Assembly (NCBI GenBank): GCA_024230435.1
Contig: JAAERL010000402.1
Span: forward strand, 1 to 59,081
Source of the DNA: Desulfobacteraceae bacterium
Lineage (GTDB): Bacteria; Desulfobacterota; Desulfobacteria; Desulfobacterales; Desulfosarcinaceae
Reading direction: 5' to 3'
DNA: 59,081 bases
Made by a program: the position numbers and the translations under genes. Below, piece by piece: positions 14,682-23,267 of the stretch (within the stretch, counting starts at the first letter, position 1; each line of letters starts with the position of its first letter). The notes under the pieces were generated by a model. It did no database searches. It was not told the origin of the DNA and saw only the letters and a list, made by a program, of their open reading frames with translations.

Positions 14682-16350
14682 ATTTCGGGATCCCATTTCT
14701 TATTGGATTAGAAAACCATTTTGAAATATTGTCAATGAATGACCATACATCATCATCAGCGGGCTTGAGAAAACTTTGAGAGTTTGGATCTTCGCCCATT
14801 TTCTCGAATATGTCAACAAGCCATTGTGGTCCATGCCCTGCCGCGTTAAGATTCTTTAGCCAGGATTCCAGTTCGCCTTTTTGTACAACAAATAACCCAT
14901 ACTTCTCCAGTCTAGAAAAAAGATTCTGCAAACCTTCTTGATCCGAATCATTAAGAATATTAATGCCGCCATCCCGTTTCATATTCTTATCAAATTCTTT
15001 AAATTTATTATGAAAACGCAGCCGTGATTCCTCTAATGAACTTTTTTCTATATCGGGAATTGAACAACTGTCAAGTAAACTGGACCAAACCTTTCCACCG
15101 TCTTTTAAAACGTCAATATCCACAATTCCTGCTACAGGAATTCCCAATTCACGTAGTGGTTTTATTATCGTTTTTTCAGTTTGCTTGTTTTGTGCATTAA
15201 GAAAAAGGCAGTTAGGTATCCCCCTGCCTTCTGAATGTGTTAGCAGTCTTTCATTAATTTCTTGATAAAAGGCTCTATCTGTATCAGATTCCGTAACAAT
15301 GACGAAATCATAAAATAAACCACTCAGAACACCAGTAGATCTAAGCAATGGATTCCTCATTAGATTCAAAATCTTTTCATTAGGTAAAATTCTTGCTGTA
15401 GGAACTTTATCTTTATATGTTAACCTAACTATGTTCACTGATGCCCCAGATTGAATACAACCCATCACGAAATACGGACTATGAGTAGAGACAAACAGGC
15501 GTTTGTCAGTTTTTGACATTATTTCAGAAACTTCTTTACCTAATTTGAAAGATAAAGATGGGTGAAGAAATGCTTCAGGCTCATCAATTAACAAAATTGA
15601 TGGGTCTCCTGCAATCAATTCTGTAATTATACCAGTAAACGCTTTGACTCCATCACTAGCTTCTGAAATAGGCATCGCATTGGAGTGATACTTTACGGCT
15701 TCATCATGAAGCCCCCTCTCTTCGAAGTGATTTTCCGGTGCTCTTGCTGCAAGCCTAAGTTTTAAACGACCTAAATCAGTAGGATCAGTTACCAAATACT
15801 GATTAAAAGCTTCATGGATTATTCGTCGCGCTTTTTCTCGTTTAATATCGTTACTAAATAGCACCTGAAAACTAGATTCAGGTGGTTTTTGCAAATTTCC
15901 GCCGTTTTGTTGATTGACTAAGTTAATTCTGTTGTTCCCATTTAAAACTATAGTTTTGTATGAGAGATACCATTGGCAGGTATTAGCTGATTGCACATTT
16001 GGGTTTTTTAAAGCTTCCTTAAATTTTTCGACAGTGACCTTATAGCGCGGCCCTCTTTTTCCCAAAAGAATATGATTGTTTTGGAGTATTTCACCAGGAT
16101 TCGGTTCAATCCTTTCTCTGTCAATTATCTCTTGCAAGGATTCTTCTGGTATTGGAGTAAGCTCAACATAATCAATAATTACATTGTTTACGTTTATTTT
16201 ACCAGAGCTGCAAAATTGTTTTAACTCTACAAGGAACTTACTTTTTCCAGAGTTGTTAGCCCCTACAAAAACAGTGATAGGCATAACGTCAATAGAAACT
16301 GCCTCTAGCCCTTCTGCTCTTCCAAATTTTAGTTTTATTTTTTTTATCAT
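14680..16350 (-). CDS. OLD-family-like ATPase with TOPRIM domain
   Basis: The 556-residue protein has an ABC/SMC-type ATPase: Walker A GANNSGKS (30-37), signature SDGVK (232-236), Walker B ILLIDEPE (252-259) and switch His in STHSP (H290). A TOPRIM domain follows with the acidic residue E354 (VTES) and D411-x-D413 (IVDID). This order matches OLD (overcoming lysogenization defect) nucleases, several of which act in phage defence. No UvrD-like helicase is adjacent, so it is not a Gabija pair. The stop codon is formed with the edge of repeat C6, so the original C-terminus may have been longer or different. Its ATG overlaps a small upstream frame (ATGA). Confidence 0.82.
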   Translation of the reverse strand: MIKKIKLKFGRAEGLEAVSIDVMPITVFVGANNSGKSKFLVELKQFCSSGKINVNNVIIDYVELTPIPEESLQEIIDRERIEPNPGEILQNNHILLGKRGPRYKVTVEKFKEALKNPNVQSANTCQWYLSYKTIVLNGNNRINLVNQQNGGNLQKPPESSFQVLFSNDIKREKARRIIHEAFNQYLVTDPTDLGRLKLRLAARAPENHFEERGLHDEAVKYHSNAMPISEASDGVKAFTGIITELIAGDPSILLIDEPEAFLHPSLSFKLGKEVSEIMSKTDKRLFVSTHSPYFVMGCIQSGASVNIVRLTYKDKVPTARILPNEKILNLMRNPLLRSTGVLSGLFYDFVIVTESDTDRAFYQEINERLLTHSEGRGIPNCLFLNAQNKQTEKTIIKPLRELGIPVAGIVDIDVLKDGGKVWSSLLDSCSIPDIEKSSLEESRLRFHNKFKEFDKNMKRDGGINILNDSDQEGLQNLFSRLEKYGLFVVQKGELESWLKNLNAAGHGPQWLVDIFEKMGEDPNSQSFLKPADDDVWSFIDNISKWFSNPIRNGIPK

Positions 16351-16538
16351 TTAAATAATGTCTTTATCTCGTAAGTTGCTAATATTTTTGATAGTTTGCA
16401 CAATAGGAGCAGTGCAATACTAATGATTAAGGTCCGAATCGTAATATTTTGTTTATCTACACACGAAATTTTATTAACAACTCTTTTCCAAAACCTGTCA
16501 AGCGAAAAATTTGAAAGATTAGCACAAAATACCCCCAA
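16347..16538 (-). CDS. Possible small membrane protein coupled to the OLD-like gene
   Basis: A 63-codon frame from a TTG ends in a TGA that overlaps the ATG of the OLD-like gene (ATGA). It encodes a basic head and one hydrophobic helix (about 36-52, IISIALLLLCKLSKI). The coupling geometry is suggestive, but the start lacks a clear ribosome site and the frame may be fortuitous. Confidence 0.3.
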   Translation of the reverse strand: MGVFCANLSNFSLDRFWKRVVNKISCVDKQNITIRTLIISIALLLLCKLSKILATYEIKTLFK

Positions 16539-16643
16539 GATAATCTAAAATACCCTCAAATTTCCTCAGATACGACCCCCCCCCAAAACTCCATGTTAGG
16601 CTTCAGGCATCTTGAACATTATCATTCTCAGGAGTCTTTACCC

Positions 16644-16856
16644 ATGTCTTACACCAATGAAGATTTAACCGCAGTTCAAAAAGCAATCATTGAGCTTGCC
16701 ACCGGTAAGCGCACGGTAAGGCTCATGGTTGCCAAAAACGAATACGAGTTTTCAGAAGCAAAGTTTGATTCATTAAAATTGCTTCCTGCTGACATCCAGT
16801 AAGAATTGGGCAAAGTCCCCCAACGCGGATACATCCGCAACATTCGGCGGCGGTAA
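16644..16856 (+). pseudogene. Phage head-tail joining protein gpW-like, nonsense mutation
   Basis: From the ATG at 16644 (AGGAG site upstream) the frame reads LTAVQKAIIELATGKRTVRL and continues to a TAA at 16800-16802. The same frame then continues ELGKVPQRGYIRNIRRR to a second stop at 16854. The full 70-codon frame fits the lambda gpW size and basic RRR end. A single base change could have made the internal stop. It is followed immediately by a portal fragment, as in lambda-like head operons. Confidence 0.65.
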
Positions 16857-16861
16857 CGTTA

Positions 16862-17130
16862 ATGAAGCTTATCAAGATAAGAAATCTTGATCTTCGCAAA
16901 AAAAAGCGTTAAACGCTCTGCCAGCTACGCAGCAGCCAAACCGTCTGCCATGTCCAAGGGCTGGAACCCGTCAAACGTAAGTGTCAATACCATCATCGCC
17001 GCCTCAACTGATACCATGCGGGCAAGGATTCGTCAATTAGTTCGGGACTTTCCCTATTTTGCCCGTGCCGTCAATGTGCTGGTGGATTACATCGTTGGTG
17101 AAGAGCAATCCGGGGACATCCATGATAAGT
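16862..17130 (+). pseudogene. Phage portal protein fragment (lambda gpB-like)
   Basis: About 75 residues are readable: SYAAAKPSAMSKGWNPSNVS, then RARIRQLVRDFPYFARAVNV, then LVDYIVGE. This is the N-terminal part of lambda-type portal proteins. The natural ATG at 16862 is in a different frame, so a frameshift in the A-rich CGCAAAAAAAAGCG stretch is likely. Homology stops near 17115-17130, at a GGGGACATCCATGATAA block also present at 28831-28847. It is a prophage relic with no other phage genes around. Confidence 0.7.
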
Positions 17131-17264
17131 ATTGTCAAGTAAAAAACAATAGCTTTCCCATATTCCTCCTATGGAATGATGGATTGACAAGCTATTGGCC
17201 AGAGTGGATACTTAATGTGATCGTCCAAAGACTTGTGACTGCTCCCGGCAATAAATTATCGGGA
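17126..17264. repeat. Repeat-derived junction sequence with family D hairpin
   Basis: It begins with GGGGACATCCATGATAA and ends with TTGTGACTGCTCCCGGCAAT, followed by AAATTATCGGGAA, a weak CCCGGCAAT/ATTATCGGG hairpin. Both blocks recur at 28690-28847 in the opposite order. An internal inverted pair CAATAGCTT/AAGCTATTG lies between them. It sits between the portal fragment and gcvR. Confidence 0.45.
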
Positions 17265-17306
17265 ATTCTCGCTGGATAATCTTAAATTACGAAAGAAATC
17301 TATTTT

Positions 17307-17810
17307 ATGAAGAGCGTTTTCATTACGACCATCACAGGCGATGACCGTCCGGATATCATCAACGCCTTGGCCAAGACGACACAGTCTATGGGAGGCGAGT
17401 GGATCGCGAGCAAAGTGACCCGGCTCGATGGTCAATTTGCGGCCATTATGAAGGTTTCTGTGGACGAAACACAAAAAGACAAACTGAATCAAGCCTTGGA
17501 GCAGGAATTCGCCGGCCTTTCCATTTCCCATGCCCCGGTTCGCAAGGCACAGCCAGAGAACACCAATATCATCGATCTTGTATTGAATTGTGATGACCGT
17601 CCCGGCCTGACCAAAGAGATCACCAGAGTTCTCTATGATCTGAATCTTCAGCCTGAGAACCTGGAGGTTAGCCGCGTGCCGATCTTTCAAATGGGCAAAA
17701 CCGTCTATTCGGTCAAGATGCGCATCGGTATCCCTAACACGCTGAGCAAAGAAGAACTCAGCGATGCGCTGATAAAGGTCTGCGACAGTTGCAGGATCAA
17801 TTTCGATTGA
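17307..17810 (+). CDS. GcvR-like two-ACT-domain regulator
   Basis: The 167-residue protein contains two ACT domains: about 3-78 (ITTITGDDRPDIINALAK) and about 88-165 (LVLNCDDRPGLTKEITRVLY). There is no DNA-binding domain. This matches the GcvR family, cytoplasmic glycine-sensing proteins that restrain GcvA in enterobacteria, and other stand-alone ACT-pair proteins. No gcv genes are in the window, so the partner is unknown. A GAAAG site precedes the ATG. It is convergent with the DUF3360 permease. Confidence 0.75.
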   Translation: MKSVFITTITGDDRPDIINALAKTTQSMGGEWIASKVTRLDGQFAAIMKVSVDETQKDKLNQALEQEFAGLSISHAPVRKAQPENTNIIDLVLNCDDRPGLTKEITRVLYDLNLQPENLEVSRVPIFQMGKTVYSVKMRIGIPNTLSKEELSDALIKVCDSCRINFD

Positions 17811-17859
17811 GGCGATTGGCGGAAAAGAATATACCATATTGGGCAAAAATCGCCTAATG
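17811..17859. repeat. Minimal family A palindrome
   Basis: AGGCGATTGGCGGAAAAGAA, TATACCATATTGGGC, then AAAAATCGCCTA: the family A termini joined with almost no interior. It begins at the stop codon of the gcvR-like gene. Confidence 0.7.
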
Positions 17860-17896
17860 CCGCATCGCTGATAGCCGGGCAACAGCCTTACAGGAT

Positions 17897-17935
17897 AAAA
17901 AGCCGGAATGAAAGCATCCATCCGGCCTTTTTTCT
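17897..17935. terminator. Bidirectional terminator
   Basis: Stem AAAAGCCGGA paired with TCCGGCCTTTT with a 12-nt loop, followed by TTTTTTCTT. A-tract on the other side lets it serve the convergent permease gene too. Confidence 0.75.
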
Positions 17936-17949
17936 TCTAATTCATCGAA

Positions 17950-19407
17950 CTACTTGATAAGCGCAGGGATACCGGGAATCATCCCAACGATAGCCATGGC
18001 AACCGTACTGACTAACAAAGCACCGCCGGGGATCATTAGGCGATCCACGATATTGAGTTTTTTGGGACGTTCGCGGTCAGCAATCATGCCGGTGTTGTCC
18101 AGGAGCATGGTAAGGGCCCAGCCGAAAACCGGGTTAACGATGGCCGAGGAAAAAATGCAGATACCCGCTGCTTTAGTATCCTTGGTGTCGCGGGTCATTT
18201 CCATGCCGGCTTCCAGCAAAGGCAGATAGACCCCCACCAGCAAGGCGATGCTGAGCACAGGGCGCCAGACTGCAATGTCCATGGGAAATCCGGCGATGGC
18301 AACGATGATGCTCAGGATGCCGGTCAGGATGGCTCCCGCTGGAATGGGACGCTTGGCGATGGCGGCCGGAATCATGTAAGTACCCCAGGAAGAGGTGATG
18401 CAGCCACTGCCCAGAAAGTTGACTACCACCTGGCGCAACGAGCAGTTGACTATGGTGTCGTCCACATTCATGAGGACGTTGCGGGCTTTCTGGGGATAGT
18501 TCATCTCCTGGAAGATGCGATGGCCTAGAAAATCCGGAGACCACATTGCCACGGCCAAAATGGCGAACGGCAAAGAGGCGATGAAATGGGTTACACCCGG
18601 CATGCCCAATTTCCAGCCGGTCTCGGCGCCCCACCAATACATGGGATTAAAGCTCGGTAAACCGGGGCCGGTGGTAAACTCGAAGGGTGCGCCAAAAACT
18701 AACGCAACAACCGCCGCACAGCCCGAACAGAGGGGAATTGCCAGCCAGCGCTTGCCTACACGCGCAAGGAACGCATAGAGCAACAGATTTATAAACAAGA
18801 CCAGGACTCCAATGTAGCCTTTGCCCATGGCTACTCCCCATTTCTGGACGGCGCTGACCTGGGCTATGGTGCCTATGGCGCCCAGGTAGACGAGTAGACC
18901 GCCTGCGACCCCTTGACTAGTCACCTTGACCAGACGCGATCCTCCCTTGGTGATACTCATAATGATGCCGAACACCGCAATTAGCGCCCCCAAAGCCAGG
19001 GGGTGGGTGCCCGAAGTAGCCATCAGGGGAATCAGGGGCATCATCGGACCGTGAATACCCGGCAGGTTGGCCCGGGGATTGATAAATCCGGAGAGCAGAA
19101 TAACGAACAGCAGGCTGACGGCGATCATGTCAACGCGGACGTTTTGGATAATGAAGTTCTTGTCAAGGCCGTATGCGCTGGCAAAGGCGGTCGTTACGGC
19201 GGTGCACATCACCACCAGGCCGATGGTGCCGGCAATGGCAGGAATCAGGTCTTCGATTTCAAATCTGAAGTCACGCATCGGCAGGTTGAGGCGCCACCGT
19301 TTCGGATTCATGATGCTCAGTTCGTGGTCCAGATAATCCGATCGCCTGGAAAACTCACGTGCTGGCTTATAGCGTTTGCTATAGGGTTGTGTTTCATTGT
19401 TTTGCAT
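17950..19407 (-). CDS. DUF3360 family membrane permease
   Basis: The 485-residue protein has a conserved cytoplasmic N-terminus (YSKRYKPAREFSRRSDYLDH), then about 12 membrane segments from residue 52 on. Characteristic blocks are FINPRANLPGIHGPMMPLIP, and ITKGGSRLVKVTSQGVAGGL. This fits DUF3360, related to the NCS2/SulP-type transporters; the substrate is unknown. GcvR lies opposite, without evidence of co-regulation. Codon use looks GC-richer than the neighbouring island, consistent with resident genome. A terminator follows it. Confidence 0.8.
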   Translation of the reverse strand: MQNNETQPYSKRYKPAREFSRRSDYLDHELSIMNPKRWRLNLPMRDFRFEIEDLIPAIAGTIGLVVMCTAVTTAFASAYGLDKNFIIQNVRVDMIAVSLLFVILLSGFINPRANLPGIHGPMMPLIPLMATSGTHPLALGALIAVFGIIMSITKGGSRLVKVTSQGVAGGLLVYLGAIGTIAQVSAVQKWGVAMGKGYIGVLVLFINLLLYAFLARVGKRWLAIPLCSGCAAVVALVFGAPFEFTTGPGLPSFNPMYWWGAETGWKLGMPGVTHFIASLPFAILAVAMWSPDFLGHRIFQEMNYPQKARNVLMNVDDTIVNCSLRQVVVNFLGSGCITSSWGTYMIPAAIAKRPIPAGAILTGILSIIVAIAGFPMDIAVWRPVLSIALLVGVYLPLLEAGMEMTRDTKDTKAAGICIFSSAIVNPVFGWALTMLLDNTGMIADRERPKKLNIVDRLMIPGGALLVSTVAMAIVGMIPGIPALIK

Positions 19408-19484
19408 GGGGCAGTTCCTTCTATTGATTTCAAAGCTAAATGTTGTACCAGTTCAGGACGAGCCCAATCCGGAATAAAAATATC

Positions 19485-19554
19485 TAAGAGCCTGTTTGGG
19501 AAATAGAAAATTTAGCTTTTGCAGCCGATTTAATAATTTCCAAACAGGCTCTAA
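19485..19554. repeat. Small perfect-ended inverted element, family F
   Basis: AGAGCCTGTTTGGGAAAT and AATTTCCAAACAGGCTCT form inverted ends around a 30-bp centre. A right half of the same element is at 2843-2861. Confidence 0.7.
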
Positions 19555-20169
19555 CTACCCGGCAGTGAAAGTGTTGCACCCGCGGGTTCTCTATTATCCT
19601 TTGACATTTGATATGACTGGTATGGTTAGCAGGGCGGTAGGGTATATCCTAATCACCGGACATGAAAATCTGCAATGCGCATCATGCGACAGATGCAGGA
19701 TGCTTGCTTGCAAATGTCTAGGACCTTGCGAATTGAATACCGGCCACTACTACCCAGGCCGAACAATTCATTCTTCTGCTGCAACGCCTGCTAACAAGAC
19801 TATTTATTGCTCCTTGCAATATGCGGGCATTCAATTCGCCAAAACAGCAAAATTGTACTATCTGCCATAGGATATTAACGCCAAATCAAGCAGCCGATAG
19901 AATCACATTTATTTAAAATTGTCCAGCATTATCTGGCCGATAGGCTGGTCAAGCGCATGTATACCTGGAACATGAACGGAGGAACGGAAAATTGGACAGG
20001 ATGTGATAGGCTGTGCAACTGGTTGCGGGTTCAGAAGATACGTTGCCAAACAATTTACTGCCATTACTTATTGAGATATTACGCTCAAACTAATAGCCCC
20101 CCGGAATCCGGCATGAACCAAATTTAAAAACCACAGGATAAGTGCGATAAATATTCAGGTGCTGTAAAA
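19555..20169. other. About 600 bp without an identifiable gene
   Basis: Several short frames exist, but none has family-like features or a ribosome site. Bases 19920-20080 read a frame with VKRMYTWNMNGGTENW and may be a gene scrap. The 3' flank of the histidine kinase shows no clear terminator. Confidence 0.35.
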
Positions 20170-21273
20170 TTAACACGTTCTGGATGGACACACGTTAGCT
20201 GTCTTTTTATTTTTGATTCCCTCTGCGATAGGAAGTGTAAAATAAAATTCGACTGTCTGTTTTTCCTTTGAGGATTCACACCAAATCTGTCCTTCATGTT
20301 CCATAATAATTTTTTCCGCTATTGATAGCCCTAACCCTGTTCCGTCTGATTTATTTGTAGTGTAAAACGCATCAAAAATTTGGGATAAATCCTGTTTTGG
20401 GATAAAGGATCCACTATTGCCGATACAAAACGTATTTATGTTTTTAGTCAAGTCCTCCTGGGTTTTTATCCAAAGTGTGCTCTCTGGACCCGTCATTGCT
20501 TGAATCGCATTCATGAAGATATTGGATAATACGCGTTGAAGCCTTAGCCCATCCACATTTATCATGTGCTCATGATTTAAGTCATAACTAACTTTAACGT
20601 TGTTTTTTTGAAATGCTCGAAATGCTTCTGTTAATGAAATCATAATGATCGACTCCGGACTAACAGGACTTTTTTCAAGTTCAACGGTTCGCCCGATTTC
20701 CAAAATATCTTTAATCATTGCGTCAACAGAGGCTAAAGTTTGTCTGACATCCAGTGAATATTTTTTGGATAGAGCCACGAGTTGATCAGGATCATCGGTA
20801 TTTTCCAAGCGCCATAAAATACCGTCTATCATTGAAAAAGGTCTACGCACATCATGTGCTATCATTCGAGTTGTTTGAGCAATAGCTGAAAATTGAGCCC
20901 ACTTTTTATTCTGCTTTTCAATTTCTAGTTGTTTTTCATTGGAATTATGAATTTTTAAAAGCAGTGCGTTAACTGAGTGACAAATTGATGAAATTTCATC
21001 TCCATCAGAGTTTGTTTTGATAGAATCAGAAAAATTTTCATTGTCAACAATCTGCTTTATCACCTTTTCCGTGCTGCGAATTTGCGAAGTGAAAATTTTC
21101 GCAGACCAAAAACATGCTGTATAACAAACAATTGTTGAAACTATAATAAAGATTGATACATTTTTTTCATCGCTAAAAATACCACTCTGCCCGCAAAAAC
21201 AAACAACAAGTATAAAACAGCAGTTTGTTAAGAAAAAAGGAATGAAAATTTTCTTATAAATGGGCAGTGTCAT
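20170..21273 (-). CDS. Membrane sensor histidine kinase
   Basis: The 367-residue protein has two membrane helices (about 9-28 and 40-60) with almost no periplasmic loop, a HAMP-like linker (60-110) and a HisKA domain with MIAHDVRRP (H140). An HATPase domain follows: N-box RVLSNIFMNAIQAM, then IGNSG, then GTGLGLSIA. It has no receiver domain and no response regulator beside it. The ATG lies inside the 3' end of yhhQ (20-bp overlap, GAGG site within yhhQ), so it is translated together with the preQ0 transporter. The tiny sensor region suggests it senses through the membrane or through a partner, possibly the transporter (inference). Confidence 0.82.
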   Translation of the reverse strand: MTLPIYKKIFIPFFLTNCCFILVVCFCGQSGIFSDEKNVSIFIIVSTIVCYTACFWSAKIFTSQIRSTEKVIKQIVDNENFSDSIKTNSDGDEISSICHSVNALLLKIHNSNEKQLEIEKQNKKWAQFSAIAQTTRMIAHDVRRPFSMIDGILWRLENTDDPDQLVALSKKYSLDVRQTLASVDAMIKDILEIGRTVELEKSPVSPESIIMISLTEAFRAFQKNNVKVSYDLNHEHMINVDGLRLQRVLSNIFMNAIQAMTGPESTLWIKTQEDLTKNINTFCIGNSGSFIPKQDLSQIFDAFYTTNKSDGTGLGLSIAEKIIMEHEGQIWCESSKEKQTVEFYFTLPIAEGIKNKKTANVCPSRTC

Positions 21274-21961
21274 TCAGTTCGGCCTCATTTTTTCCCTTTA
21301 GCATCCACACAGCTATGTATAAAAATGGGGTGTCTAATAATGCAATAAATAATTTAACGCTTATCATACCGAAAATTATTGAAATTAATTGTTGATTTGG
21401 AAATGTGCCATAAAAAGCGATTAATATAAAAGCTATTGTATCTACAATTTGGCTAAAAAAAGTTGATCCATTATTCCTAATCCACAAAAAACGCCCTTTA
21501 GTAAGATTTTTAACACGATGAAAAACATTTACATCCAGAAATTGACTGATGACATAGGCTAAAAATGAAGCTATGGCAATCCTGGGTGTTTGAGCCATAA
21601 CTTCGTCATACTTAATGCTGCTTTCAATAGTTGACGGCCAACTAATCGCTATATATTGAGAAACAGATAGAATTATAAGCCCTAAAATTCCCGCCATTAC
21701 GGCCTTTTTGGCATATTGTTTTCCCCAAAGTTCACAGATAATATCTGTAACAAAAAAGGTTGCAGATGCGACAATAATAGCTGCAGGAACAGAAAATACT
21801 CCAAAGGTAACCATTTTTGCTGCAAGAATAGACCCGGTAGCAACTAATACGGCATAAATCGCTGCAATAATTTCAAATCCATACTTTTTAGCTAAATAAG
21901 CCGCAAAACATACCAACATTAAAGTTATTAAAATACCAAAAATGGAAATATACAGTTCCAC
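21254..21961 (-). CDS. yhhQ: Queuosine precursor transporter, YhhQ/VUT family
   Basis: The 235-residue protein has about six membrane helices. Family marks are TDIICELWGKQYAKKAVMAG (about 72-91), then RFLWIRNNGSTFFSQIVDTI (about 158-177). YhhQ proteins import preQ0/preQ1 in E. coli and relatives. The GTG start at 21961 has a GGAGG site six bases upstream. It follows queF by 27 bp and overlaps the kinase gene, forming a queF-yhhQ-kinase operon that fits salvage of the queuosine precursor preQ0. Confidence 0.85.
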   Translation of the reverse strand: MELYISIFGILITLMLVCFAAYLAKKYGFEIIAAIYAVLVATGSILAAKMVTFGVFSVPAAIIVASATFFVTDIICELWGKQYAKKAVMAGILGLIILSVSQYIAISWPSTIESSIKYDEVMAQTPRIAIASFLAYVISQFLDVNVFHRVKNLTKGRFLWIRNNGSTFFSQIVDTIAFILIAFYGTFPNQQLISIIFGMISVKLFIALLDTPFLYIAVWMLKGKNEAELNDTAHL

Positions 21962-21988
21962 CGCAATCCTCCGTATCTGCTCAACGGC

Positions 21989-22501
21989 TTAATAGGGCCG
22001 TCCAAGATTCATAGTGAATTTACCTGGCACATATGACGATAGCCGACGCATATAAATTTCTTCGTATTTTGCTTCTTTGTTGTGATAGCTCGAATAAGGA
22101 TAGATAGCAATTCCACCTCGTGGTGTAAATTCCCCAATCACCTCTAAAAATTTTGGTTTGATAAGGCGTGCGATATCATTACAAATTTTTTGAATACAGT
22201 CTTCATGGAAATCGCCATGATTTCGAAAACTAAATAAATATAGCTTTAATGATTTCGATTCCACCATTGTTTCTTTTGCAATATAGTTAATAAATATCCT
22301 GGCGTAGTCAGGTTGGTTTGTCATGGGACATAAAGACGTAAATTCCGTACAAACAAATGAAACCCATTGATCCTTGTTTGGATGCCTATTAGCAAATACC
22401 TCTAACAAAGTTGGGTCATAGTCAGTTTTATATTCTGTATTTTGATTTCCAAGATGTGTTATATTTTTTAGTTCTTCCTGCGATCTGATCGGCGTCTGCA
22501 T
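21989..22501 (-). CDS. queF: NADPH-dependent 7-cyano-7-deazaguanine reductase, unimodular
   Basis: The 170-residue enzyme reduces preQ0 to preQ1 in queuosine synthesis. Catalytic residues are in FTSLCPMTNQPDYA (C58, D65); the substrate/NADPH region is ESKSLKLYLFSFRNHGDFHE. PRGGIAIYPYSSYH follows. The length is that of the short Bacillus-type QueF. AGGGGAAA precedes the ATG. A second, long-type queF is at 52176-53009, so the genome has both forms. The AT-rich coding and transporter neighbour suggest this copy was acquired for salvage (inference). No preQ1 riboswitch motif was seen upstream. Confidence 0.9.
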   Translation of the reverse strand: MQTPIRSQEELKNITHLGNQNTEYKTDYDPTLLEVFANRHPNKDQWVSFVCTEFTSLCPMTNQPDYARIFINYIAKETMVESKSLKLYLFSFRNHGDFHEDCIQKICNDIARLIKPKFLEVIGEFTPRGGIAIYPYSSYHNKEAKYEEIYMRRLSSYVPGKFTMNLGRPY

Positions 22502-22834
22502 ATAATTTCCCCTACAATTAGTGATTTTCTTTAGAGAGAATCTGCATTCATTAAAAATATTGGATTTATGGCAGTAACAGCTATCTGAATTCTATTTCAG
22601 TGCGGAATAAGATGAGAATTTTGAGCGAAGTACCAATTCAAGTCAGCATTATGAGTAGATTAGCCCTATGCGTATAAATTTTTTTCGAAATAATGTCAAT
22701 GGATAATCTCAAAATCCGCGAACCATTCAGCCGAGGCAGTGTACTTGGCCAAATTATGGGTGAGTTGCAAAAAGTTTGTGATTCCTGATATATGCATTCG
22801 GCAATATAAAAACAACAGCCGGGGACATGCATTG

Positions 22835-23171
22835 ATGAATTCGAAAAATCCGTTCAAGTGGCGTCATTTTGAAAAAGAGATCATTTTGTTAAATGTCCGT
22901 TGGTATCTGCTGTATTGCCTCAGTTACCGGGACCTGGAAGAAATGATGCTTGAACGGAATTTGGAAGTGGAACACACAACAATCTTTTGCTGGGTTCAGG
23001 CTTATTGCCCGGAAATTGAAAAAAGATCCAGACCCCATGTGATGAAAACAAACGATTCATGGAAAACGGATGAAACTTACATCAAGATAAAGGACAAATT
23101 GAGGGCATAGAAAAGGGGATATTAAAGGCCGGGTTCAATTCATCGAAGACCTGTTTCCGGCTGCCGCATAA
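22835..23171 (+). pseudogene. IS6-family transposase, internally deleted
   Basis: The N-terminal part is intact: FKWRHFEKEIILLNVRWYL, then SYRDLEEMM, and NDSWKTDETYIKIK with the first catalytic Asp of the DDE triad. The frame then stops at 23110. A C-terminal scrap reading VQFIEDLFPAAA ends at 23171, as IS6-type transposases do. The central catalytic part (second D and E) is missing, so it is inactive. It borders the AT-rich block at 23.2-27 kb and shares its 5' part with the scrap at 14393-14440. Confidence 0.8.
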
Positions 23172-23267
23172 AAATTTCCGGGAAAGGCCATTTCCATACC
23201 CTCTGAATAATTTTGCAACGAAACCAAAATTTTTGCTTTACAACTCATAAGGAGAAAAAAGTTTATT

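Noticed and set aside
14680-16350. Gabija (GajA) call for the OLD-like protein
   Set aside because: No UvrD-like GajB gene is adjacent on either side; neighbours are a phage relic and repeats.
22502-22640. preQ1 riboswitch upstream of the short queF
   Set aside because: The leader on the minus strand shows no stem with the expected 5-bp arms and A-rich tail.
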